From Streptomyces sp. MMBL 11-1 (GTDB lineage: Bacteria > Actinomycetota > Actinomycetes > Streptomycetales > Streptomycetaceae): a stretch of 64,000 nucleotides of DNA. Below, one piece after another: positions 58,278 through 64,000 of this stretch (the first letter of the stretch is position 1; each line of letters begins with the position of its first letter). Position numbers and translations under genes: made by a program. The stretch lies in contig NZ_CP117710.1 in the NCBI RefSeq assembly GCF_028622875.1, forward strand, positions 310,001-374,000, written 5' to 3'. Under the pieces are notes generated by a model. The model saw only the letters and a program-made list of their open reading frames with translations. It made no database searches and was not told the origin of the DNA.

Positions 58278-58467
58278 ATGACGAGAACCGAGTACGGCAT
58301 CGCCTCTGCGTCCCGCTCCGGCGACATTGAACCACTGGGCCGGCCGACTGGGCCCTGAAGCTGCCAAAGAGCGCCTCGCGGACAGCCGTGCCGCCTGGCC
58401 GGACGTGCATCTCGTCCAGTGCACCGGCGACACGTGGCAGACCGCCACCGAGGCAGAGGAGGACTGA
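58278..58467 (+). pseudogene. Frameshifted small gene
   Basis: ATG 58278 (AAGGAG upstream) opens 26 codons ending at a TGA at 58356-58358. The protein-like sequence continues in another frame (EAAKERLADSRAAWPDVHLV, QCTGDTWQTATEAEED) to a TGA at 58465-58467 that is two bases before the next ATG. A one-base indel near the CTGGGCCC run at ~58347-58355 joins the two. Read through, it would be a ~63-aa product. A programmed shift or sequencing error cannot be excluded. Confidence 0.5.
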
Positions 58468-58469
58468 CC

Positions 58470-58643
58470 ATGAGCGGCATCTACGACGATGGTGCAAGCT
58501 ACGGCGCCGACCTGGGCGCCGATCTCGCGCAAGACCCCTCGGCCGACCCGATCTATGACGACGTCGACTGGTACGGGCCTCCCAGGGCAGCGCGGACGGC
58601 GACCGCTGCGACGGAACAACGGCCGCCCCTGCCCGCGCCGTGA
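58470..58643 (+). CDS. Very small acidic protein
   Basis: 57-aa acidic protein from ATG 58470 behind GAGGAGG. Contains GADLGADLAQDPSADPIYDD and a disordered alanine/proline end. Unknown function. Confidence 0.5.
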   Translation: MSGIYDDGASYGADLGADLAQDPSADPIYDDVDWYGPPRAARTATAATEQRPPLPAP

Positions 58644-59065
58644 CCGCCCGCGGCCCCGCGCACCACAGTGACTGCGGGCCCGGGCCGGCGAGCGGCACGC
58701 CGATCCGCTGAACGCGCCGCGGGTCACCCCGCAGACCGCTGCCCGTCTCTGGCGAGCGGTGTGTGACCGCCACGGTCAGCGCTCCGAGCTGTGCATCCGA
58801 GCGGGCGGTAGGCGATACGGCACCGCGTTCCAGGCCGGCGAATCCCACCGCGTCGGAGATTCGGCAGGGGTTGGTCGTTTCACCGGCCAGGGAGGACTGG
58901 CCGCCGATGACCCGGCGCCTCCGCGCCCTGGGCGCCCAGAGGCTGGCGCACGAGGGCGTAGAGCGCGGCTTCCCTCGGCGCAGGGGCGACGGAGGCTGAA
59001 TCATGCGGATGCTGGCGACCCGGTACACATGGACTTCTCGGACCCCGTGACAGGCTGGCGGTTGG
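58644..59065. other. No confident gene; possible remnants
   Basis: 422 bases between converging genes. A frame at 58763-58999 (plus) ends in a plausible MTRRLRALGAQRLAHEGVER segment but has no ribosome site and a poor start; it may be the remains of a gene. Nothing else is supported. Confidence 0.35.
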
Positions 59066-59785
59066 TCAGTGAGGGGGCTGGGTCAGGTAGACGGTGTAGG
59101 TGCCGGGCCTGTCAGGTGAGGTGGCAGTCGCGGTCGCCCCGTGCGGATCGGTCTCGACGTGGCTGATCCATGCGAGCAGGCGGAGTTCGGCGTCGTCGGC
59201 GGTGGGGGCATCGAGGCTGTAGACGGTGGTGGCGGTCTGGTCCTCACCGATGGCCGTGTCGGAAACCTTCTCGACGTTCCATCCGTCGTCGGGAACGGCC
59301 GGAAGAGGACCCGCCGGGAAGGTCGTTCCCCTGCGCGGGTAGGGCCTGTACAGGACCGCCCACCACTCGTCCGTCTGGCGTGTGGTGACGAGACAGGTCT
59401 GTGCTTCGCGGTTGCGCCCGGAGTGCTCGAACTGCATCAGGACGTCCTGCAGAGTGGCTCTCAGCTCGTCGGCACGGGCGAGGTCGGCTGTCGGGCTGAC
59501 GCTCCGGTTCAGCTCCGAACGAGCGGATTCGATGGCGCATGTCGTGGGGTCGGGCGCGGGGCGAGCGGTGGGTTCGCCATCGTGGCCGATGCCTGCGGTG
59601 GTGTCCCCGTCGGCGAGGGTGTCGTGGCGGCCGAGGATCTCGTCGGAGACCTGGTGGCGGATGTGCTGCTCAATGGCTGGCCAGTAGTGCGCGAGGAGAG
59701 CCGCAGCCTGGTCCTGGGAGAGCGCCGGCCCCGGGGCGCTATAGGTGAGCTGGGTGATGTGGCTGGGGATGCTATCGGCGTGCAC
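59066..59785 (-). CDS. Hypothetical protein
   Basis: 239-aa protein from GTG 59785 (AGGAGA upstream). The helical N-terminus LSQDQAAALLAHYWPAIEQH is followed by a negatively charged linker. A central helix LARADELRATLQDVLMQFEH and a beta-rich C-terminal half (WWAVLYRPYPRRGTTFPAGP, TVYLTQPPH) complete it. Family unknown. Last gene of the 60.9-59.1 kb unit. Confidence 0.65.
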   Translation of the reverse strand: MHADSIPSHITQLTYSAPGPALSQDQAAALLAHYWPAIEQHIRHQVSDEILGRHDTLADGDTTAGIGHDGEPTARPAPDPTTCAIESARSELNRSVSPTADLARADELRATLQDVLMQFEHSGRNREAQTCLVTTRQTDEWWAVLYRPYPRRGTTFPAGPLPAVPDDGWNVEKVSDTAIGEDQTATTVYSLDAPTADDAELRLLAWISHVETDPHGATATATSPDRPGTYTVYLTQPPH

Positions 59786-59878
59786 GGAGTTCTCCTGGTG
59801 GTGAGTTGACGCGGATGTCGCCTCGGGAGCGCGGCAGGAAGGATGGTCGCAGCCAGCCGCACGGGCTGACGGGTCCGG

Positions 59879-60283
59879 CTACCAGCGGGGGCCGGTGAAG
59901 ACGATGACGGGGGCCTCGTCGCGCGGAGGGCATTCGCCGTAGGGCTGCTGGCACAGTCCCCGGCAGTGGCGGCAGTCTCCCGAGGTATGCGTGCATGGAG
60001 TGCCGCACGGGTTGCCGGTGCGTGCGCGGACGAGTTCGACCTGGTCGGGCCAGATGCCGCCATCGACGCCGAGGAAGAACAGCAGGCCGTCCTTCTTGCA
60101 TATGACGGGTAGAACCTCCCCCTGGTGCTGGGGGTGCAGGATGCGGACGGTGTCGCCGGCGTAGTAGCGCAAGGTGGTGCCCTCCGGGAGCTTGGTCGAT
60201 GGGTGGTCGAGGCAGCCGTTGTGCGCCGCCGTGCTGGGCTGCCTGCGGCCGGTCTCGGTCAGATGAGACCGAGGGTGGGCCAC
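59879..60283 (-). CDS. Hypothetical protein with cysteine cluster
   Basis: 134-aa frame from GTG 60283, overlapping the end of the upstream gene by 25 bases; the ribosome site is weak, so the start may be later. The middle part is a small beta barrel (LRYYAGDTVRILHPQHQGEV, ICKKDGLLFFLGVDGG). Near the end a cysteine cluster CGTPCTHTSGDCRHCRGLC probably binds metal. Function unknown. Confidence 0.6.
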   Translation of the reverse strand: MAHPRSHLTETGRRQPSTAAHNGCLDHPSTKLPEGTTLRYYAGDTVRILHPQHQGEVLPVICKKDGLLFFLGVDGGIWPDQVELVRARTGNPCGTPCTHTSGDCRHCRGLCQQPYGECPPRDEAPVIVFTGPRW

Positions 60284-60867
60284 ATCATCAGTGTGCTGAG
60301 CTGGATGATGCCGTCGGGGTGGCGTTCCAGGAGGTGGGGCTCCTCGGCGAGGGCGCTGTCGTCGAGGCGGATGCCCAGGGCCATGCGGGGCAGGTCGTGC
60401 AGCGGGTGGTCGTCGATGTCGACGATGGTGGCGTACCAGTCCTTCCCGGTGAGGTAGACCCGGTCGCCGGGTTCGGCCTGGTCGACCAGCGCCTGGCGGA
60501 GGTGGTACTCGGCCTGCTGGTACGGCTTGAGGACCTGGTCGGCAGCGCGGAAGAGGAGCGCGTCCTCCTCGGTTGCGCCTTCGCTGTGCAGGGTGTTCTC
60601 CAGGTCGGCGAGCTCGTCGAGCTTGTCCAGGTAGCCGGGGAAGATCGGAGCCTGGCCGCCGATGGACAGCAGATCGACGTGTTCACCGGATATCGCCTCA
60701 CCGCCCTTGATCGCGGGGAGGGCGGAGGTGAGGACGGCGGTGCGCTGGCCGTTGACGTCATAGACGCGTCGAACGACGGCCGGTCGGCCAAGGTGATCGG
60801 TGACGTCCTTGCCGAGCCATGTCGAGTCGGAGACGACGCGAGCAACGCGAACGAGTTCAGCGGCCAT
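60259..60867 (-). CDS. Hypothetical protein
   Basis: 202-aa protein from ATG 60867 (GGGAGG upstream). Beta segments (VVRRVYDVNGQRTAVLTSAL) are followed by a helical section (YLDKLDELADLENTLHSEGA) and further strands (DRVYLTGKDWYATIVDIDDH). Unknown family. First gene after the 60904-60944 promoter. Confidence 0.65.
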   Translation of the reverse strand: MAAELVRVARVVSDSTWLGKDVTDHLGRPAVVRRVYDVNGQRTAVLTSALPAIKGGEAISGEHVDLLSIGGQAPIFPGYLDKLDELADLENTLHSEGATEEDALLFRAADQVLKPYQQAEYHLRQALVDQAEPGDRVYLTGKDWYATIVDIDDHPLHDLPRMALGIRLDDSALAEEPHLLERHPDGIIQLSTLMMWPTLGLI

Positions 60868-60903
60868 CTGAGAACCTCCCGCAGGGATAGGTGAACAAGC
60901 CCT

Positions 60904-60944
60904 AATTTACTCTCAGGGGCGTGATTAGTCAATTATTACCTGTC
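60904..60944 (-). promoter_or_regulatory. Family promoter for 60.9-59.1 kb unit
   Basis: Minus strand: TTGACT (60932-60927), 17 bases, TAAATT (60909-60904), upstream box GACAGGTAATAATTGAC. The 60945-61170 stretch beyond it has no gene. Confidence 0.78.
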
Positions 60945-61170
60945 GTGTGTGCGCCGTCGCGACTCGCTGGGCGTCAGGTCTGGCGATGTGTGCCAGCGGG
61001 CGGTCAGGGGGTATCCGTGCCAGCGAGCGCGGATGATGCGGCATGGCGCGGAGGCTCGGGCCGTTCCTTGGCGACCCTGCCGGCCTGCACGGTCGGCCGC
61101 CGCTGGCCGATTCGTCCGCGCGGAGGTCTGGGGTGCGAGCGGCCCGCGGCGCAGGGGCCTCGAAGCGTCA

Positions 61171-61214
61171 ACGACAACTCACAATTGACACAGGGGGCGG
61201 CTGTGGGGTATTCT
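61171..61214 (+). promoter_or_regulatory. Promoter of tRNA cluster
   Basis: TTGACA (61185-61190), 18 bases, TATTCT (61209-61214), upstream GACAACTCACAATTGAC matching the family box. It points at the tRNA genes from 61287. Confidence 0.72.
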
Positions 61215-61233
61215 TTAGGTGTTGGGAGAGAGC

Positions 61234-61273
61234 GATCGGCTCCCCAACGTCAGACGTTGGGGAGCGGCCGATC
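61234..61273 (+). repeat. Perfect hairpin in the tRNA leader
   Basis: 12-bp perfect inverted repeat (61240-61251 and 61253-61264) around a single base, extended by GATCGG/CCGATC (61234-61239, 61268-61273) across a 3-base bulge. It lies 20 bases downstream of the promoter and 14 bases before the first tRNA; it could be a processing hairpin, an operator or an attenuator. Confidence 0.7.
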
Positions 61274-61286
61274 CACTCCGTCTGAC

Positions 61287-61361
61287 CGATCCGTAGCTCA
61301 GGTTGGCGAGAGCGGCCCCCAAGCCGGGGGAGGGCCAGAGGTTCGATTCCTCTCGGATCAC
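61287..61361 (+). tRNA. tRNA-like gene with unusual anticodon loop
   Basis: Canonical layout: D-arm GCTC/GAGC, T-arm AGAGGTTCGATTCCTCT, five-base variable loop. The acceptor CGATCCG/CGGATCA has six pairs and a C1-A72 mismatch, the hallmark of bacterial initiator tRNAs. The anticodon loop reads CAAGCCG: position 33 is A not U, and bases 34-36 would be AGC. The outer pair of the anticodon stem is G-A. CCA is not encoded. Probably divergent or non-functional in decoding. Confidence 0.55.
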
Positions 61362-61477
61362 GACGTGTTGGTGCAGCAACTCCCAGAGGCGACGTCCTCG
61401 ATTGGTGTACCAGCACACAGAACGGACCTGCCCGGCTGATCCCCGGTGCGGGTTGAAGGAGGGGGGACGCTTCCTCT

Positions 61478-61545
61478 GGATCGGTAGCTCAATTGGCAGA
61501 GCAACCCTGCGGGGTTGGATACGGGTTCGAGTCCCGTCCGGTCAC
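61478..61545 (+). tRNA. tRNA-like gene with shortened anticodon loop
   Basis: D-arm GCTC/GAGC and T-arm ACGGGTTCGAGTCCCGT are intact; acceptor GGATCGG/CCGGTCA has a G1-A72 mismatch and one wobble. The anticodon stem AACCC/GGGTT closes a loop of only four bases (TGCG), three fewer than normal, so no proper anticodon exists. Total length is ~68 bases. It is likely a degenerate tRNA. Confidence 0.5.
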
Positions 61546-61774
61546 GACGTGCCAGCGATGCGGTGAAGTCTCCCCAGGCCAATCCGACCCGCAGGCACTC
61601 GTCGCCCGCAGCTCCTGGGGAGGAGCAGCGGGCGGCCCCGCCCCGGCCGGGGAAGGCGACGAGCAAGCCCTTCGGGCCCCATCCGACCCGATCCCCGGCC
61701 GGGGCGGGAACCCAGGCCCGACCGAGCAGCCCCGCCCAACTCGCGAGCGCGGTGGGCCCCCGGGCAGTACCCAA

Positions 61775-61846
61775 GCTTCTGTCGTCCAACGGAGAGGACA
61801 CCGGACTACGGATCCGGAGATTGGGGTTCGAATCCCCCCAGGAGCA
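61775..61846 (+). tRNA. tRNA-Arg (ACG)
   Basis: All arms fold: acceptor GCTTCTG/CAGGAGC (7 pairs, one G-U), D-stem GTCC/GGAC, anticodon stem CCGGA/TCCGG with loop CTACGGA, U33 present and anticodon ACG at 61808-61810, T-arm with loop TTCGAAT. The outer T-stem pair is T-C. Discriminator A; CCA not encoded. It reads CGN arginine codons. Third member of the cluster. Confidence 0.8.
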
Positions 61847-62019
61847 CCGCCACCCACCACACCCACCAGCACGGCCGCGGGCCGCCGTGTAGGGAAGACC
61901 AGGGCCTCCGACGCAGCTCACCACGTTCCGGAGGACCGACAGCAGGACCGGCCTACTGACGCGCCGCCCGGCGGTGCCCAGAGGCGATGGCCCCAACGCG
62001 GGCACGATCGCCAAAAGTT

Positions 62020-62054
62020 GCTGGCCCCGACGGCCTTACTCCTCCGGGGCCAGC
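62020..62054 (+). terminator. Hairpin after tRNA cluster, before the 178-aa gene
   Basis: 10-bp perfect inverted repeat (62020-62029 and 62045-62054) with a 15-base loop. It could end the tRNA transcript or attenuate expression of the gene at 62088. The 61847-62019 stretch has no gene. Confidence 0.5.
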
Positions 62055-62087
62055 AGCCTCCTTGACATCCGACAGCGGAGAGAATTC

Positions 62088-62624
62088 ATGGCCCACCTGT
62101 CCACCTTGCCCATGACCGGCATGGAAGTACCCCACACCCGCTACAGGCTGACCGGTCTTCAGCAGACCGAACTGCGTTGCGGGGTCGCGTTCAGCGTGAA
62201 CGTGAGGGAGGGCCGAGCCCTCTTGGGTGTCATCGAGAATCACGGCAATGGCGGGGACACCTGGTTCAACGCGGTCAGCTTCGACATCCGGCAGGCCATG
62301 AGGGACTTCGTCGCCTCCTGCCGCTGGAAGGGCAAGCCTGTCAGCGAGGAGGAGGTGTACGAGCACCTGATCGACGAGTACGACCTGGCGCGGGCGGCCA
62401 AGCGCTGCGCCCGCACGCGCAAGAGCCTGCTGCGGGGGCGGGACGCTGAGGGGTACATGGTGCACAGCGTCGAGGCGGACGTTCCCTCGGTCTGGCTCGC
62501 CCGGGGCGACTACCCCTACATGAACCAGCTCGCCCGCGAACTCCGCGAGGAACAGCCCCATCCCGCCTCTTGGCAGGTATGGGATGGCGAAGCGTGGAAG
62601 GACCTCCAGCTCCCCAGCCGCTGA
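62088..62624 (+). CDS. Hypothetical protein
   Basis: 178-aa protein from ATG 62088 (GCGGAGAG upstream). Blocks include CGVAFSVNVREGRALLGVIE, WFNAVSFDIRQAMRDFVASC and a helical EVYEHLIDEYDLARAAKRCA region; the C-terminus ends SWQVWDGEAWKDLQ. Composition is well-behaved. Family not recognised. Confidence 0.7.
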   Translation: MAHLSTLPMTGMEVPHTRYRLTGLQQTELRCGVAFSVNVREGRALLGVIENHGNGGDTWFNAVSFDIRQAMRDFVASCRWKGKPVSEEEVYEHLIDEYDLARAAKRCARTRKSLLRGRDAEGYMVHSVEADVPSVWLARGDYPYMNQLARELREEQPHPASWQVWDGEAWKDLQLPSR

Positions 62625-62781
62625 ACTCCAGCAACACCCCGACCGGTCTGCGGCCCCTCCCTGACCACCGCTCGTCCGCTCCGTACGGCGACGATCCTTC
62701 GCCGCCGCATGCACGTACCCATGCCCTGTGCCGACTCCTCCCGACGGCCACCTGATCACCCACTACCTGAGGAGCGCACAG

Positions 62782-63123
62782 GTGGCCCCCTATCGCTGTC
62801 GACCGAATCCCATGCTTGCCGCCCCCATCGTCACTCTGCCCGCCCCCATCGCCCGCCACCTGTGCGCCGATCTCCTGAGCCGGCCCGAACCGCTCGGTCA
62901 GCGCCTGGCAGCCCTCCTCGCCGACCAGATCTTCCCCGGCGATACCCGGCACACCGTGACGCTGCCGCCGCAGGCCCTGGAGGTCCTGCTCAGCGTCCTG
63001 CTGGAGATCTCCATCGACTTCGCCGATGACCTCTCGGCCGAAGCCTGTGGTTTCACCGAAGCCGACATTCACGAGGTCATCGACCTCCACCTCCACCACT
63101 ACGGCCCCTGCTGGGACTGGTGA
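62782..63123 (+). CDS. Small hypothetical protein
   Basis: 113-aa protein from GTG 62782 (GAGGAG upstream). Helical with PIARHLCADLLSRPEPLGQR, PQALEVLLSVLLEISIDFAD and an acidic/histidine C-terminus VIDLHLHHYGPCWDW. Unknown family. Confidence 0.65.
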   Translation: MAPYRCRPNPMLAAPIVTLPAPIARHLCADLLSRPEPLGQRLAALLADQIFPGDTRHTVTLPPQALEVLLSVLLEISIDFADDLSAEACGFTEADIHEVIDLHLHHYGPCWDW

Positions 63124-63231
63124 CCGCTGGCTCACCGGCGTGGAGCCACACCTGCCCCGCCCGCCGCCCCGGACCGTGCTGCGGGCCCACATGTTCGGCC
63201 CGTCGACAGACTCACTGCGAGGAGATCCGTA

Positions 63232-63690
63232 TTGCATCGTGTGATCGACCGACAGCGTCAGCAGAAGCCCCTGCCCGAGTTCAGGAAGTTCCGCCCCCAC
63301 CCGGCGGGAGACCGTCAGCAGCGAACGACCGTCCGGGACCTTTTCGGTGTCGACGGCTGGTTCTTCGACCAGGACGCCGACACGATCTCCCGCCCGTGGG
63401 CCTTCGCAGTGCTTCACCTTCCCGGAACGTGCACGCCTTCAGGGCAGGGGTGGGCGGTGCGGGAGGTTGAGGGTGACCGCCGCCAGTACGGGCCTCTCGC
63501 GTATACCCGCCGCGACGCGGTGCAGGGAGCGCGACAGTACGGCCCTCTCACGACCAGCCGCCGGACTGCAACACCGGGAGCAACCACCGGCCACCTCGTG
63601 CGGAAGCCCACTGCGCTCGTTCGTGCCGAGATCCGGGGGCAGAGGTACTGCACGTTCGCTGTGCCTGTGCTCTGCCCGAAACCTCTGTGA
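63232..63690 (+). CDS. Hypothetical protein
   Basis: 152-aa protein from TTG 63232 (GAGGAG upstream). Contains TTVRDLFGVDGWFFDQDADT, WAFAVLHLPG and two related ARQYGPL/DRRQYGPL segments. Its stop overlaps the GTG of the next gene (GTGA), so the two are coupled. Unknown family. Confidence 0.6.
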   Translation: MHRVIDRQRQQKPLPEFRKFRPHPAGDRQQRTTVRDLFGVDGWFFDQDADTISRPWAFAVLHLPGTCTPSGQGWAVREVEGDRRQYGPLAYTRRDAVQGARQYGPLTTSRRTATPGATTGHLVRKPTALVRAEIRGQRYCTFAVPVLCPKPL

Positions 63691-63941
63691 AGGCCGAGTT
63701 CACCGACCTCGCCAGCGCCGCCACCTGGCTCGACGAAACCCCCTGGGCCCGGTGGCGCTTCTGCCCGAGCACACCGAGACGCATCACCTGGACCTGGAGC
63801 AACAGCGACCACCCCCGGAGCGGGACTATCTGGGGCACCTGCCGCCACCACACCGGTTGGGCCGCCATGGAGGTCATCGACGACCTCGGCGGATACCCGA
63901 GACTGTTCCTTCGAGATCTCACCCCCGACGCGATCCGTTGA
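63687..63941 (+). CDS. Small hypothetical protein
   Basis: 84-aa protein from GTG 63687, overlapping the upstream stop. Contains FTDLASAATWLDETPWARW, RRITWTWSNSD and a MEVIDDLGGYPRLFLRDL end. Beta-rich and tryptophan-rich; unknown function. The remaining 59 bases of the window show no supported gene start. Confidence 0.6.
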   Translation: MKAEFTDLASAATWLDETPWARWRFCPSTPRRITWTWSNSDHPRSGTIWGTCRHHTGWAAMEVIDDLGGYPRLFLRDLTPDAIR

Positions 63942-64000
63942 ATGCTCGGGGACGTCTCTCCGGCCACCGCCGCGCCAGGTGACTCGGCCATGACGTCCCG

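Overview
The DNA is very GC-rich, its coding frames are strongly GC-biased at third positions, and leaderless AT-rich promoters stand out as islands. Together with the protein families present, this points to a Streptomyces-type actinomycete. The content (a type IV secretion-like transfer operon, a second-copy sliding clamp gene, a DUF932 plasmid/phage protein, orphan DNA methyltransferases, degenerate tRNAs and dozens of small unknown genes) fits a large conjugative plasmid or a plasmid-like element better than core chromosome. No replication initiator, relaxase, integrase, transposase, rRNA or CRISPR array was recognised.

Layout. 1-12 kb (minus strand): small unknown genes, an R-S-E type ADP-ribosyltransferase (2066-3427), a protein with DnaJ-like cysteine motifs, and a tightly overlapped three-gene module (ParA/MinD-like protein, unknown protein, Ser/Thr kinase with a long N-terminal sensor region). 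12.4 kb: a 26-bp perfect inverted repeat holding back-to-back promoters. 12.6-14.5 kb: a YdbS/YdbT-like PH-domain membrane pair. 14.5-17.3 kb: a chain of small genes including two tandem paralogue pairs. 17.4-20.1 kb: dnaN-like clamp, a tRNA-like element and DUF932. 20.3-30.7 kb: two accessory operons with an N6-adenine-type and a C5-cytosine methyltransferase, two PP-loop (PAPS-reductase-like) proteins and an ADP-ribosylglycohydrolase. 31.0-46.7 kb: the transfer region (cell-wall hydrolase, VirB8/TcpC-like proteins, VirB6-like, VirB4-like, two lysine-less P-loop paralogues, VirB3/PrgI-like, pilin-like, FtsK/VirD4-like coupling protein, DUF2637/SpdB2-like protein, three-HTH regulator), with a structured, possibly oriT-like, spacer at 44 kb. 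46.8-64 kb: mostly small unknown genes in short units, a DUF262 protein, and a tRNA cluster at 61.3-61.8 kb.

Transcription. Most units start at an AT-rich sigma70-like promoter of one family (TTGACA, 17 bases, TAAATT) that carries a shared upstream box, and several end at GC-rich hairpins, so the operon structure can be read from the sequence. Minus-strand units run roughly 60.9-59.1, 55.4-54.5, 54.5-51.2, 51.2-49.3, 49.1-46.8, 46.8-30.9, 31.0-26.4, 26.2-20.3, 20.2-19.0 and 2.0-0 kb. Plus-strand units start at 55.4, 57.0 and 61.2 kb.

The most unusual features are: (i) a set of genes whose only well-placed start codon behind a strong Shine-Dalgarno sequence is ATC, ATT or CTG; (ii) the shared promoter family; (iii) the kinase/ParA-like three-gene module; (iv) the large palindromes at 12.4, 44.1 and 61.25 kb; and (v) tRNAs with broken anticodon loops. 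Functions are inferred from motifs read by eye; no database search was run.
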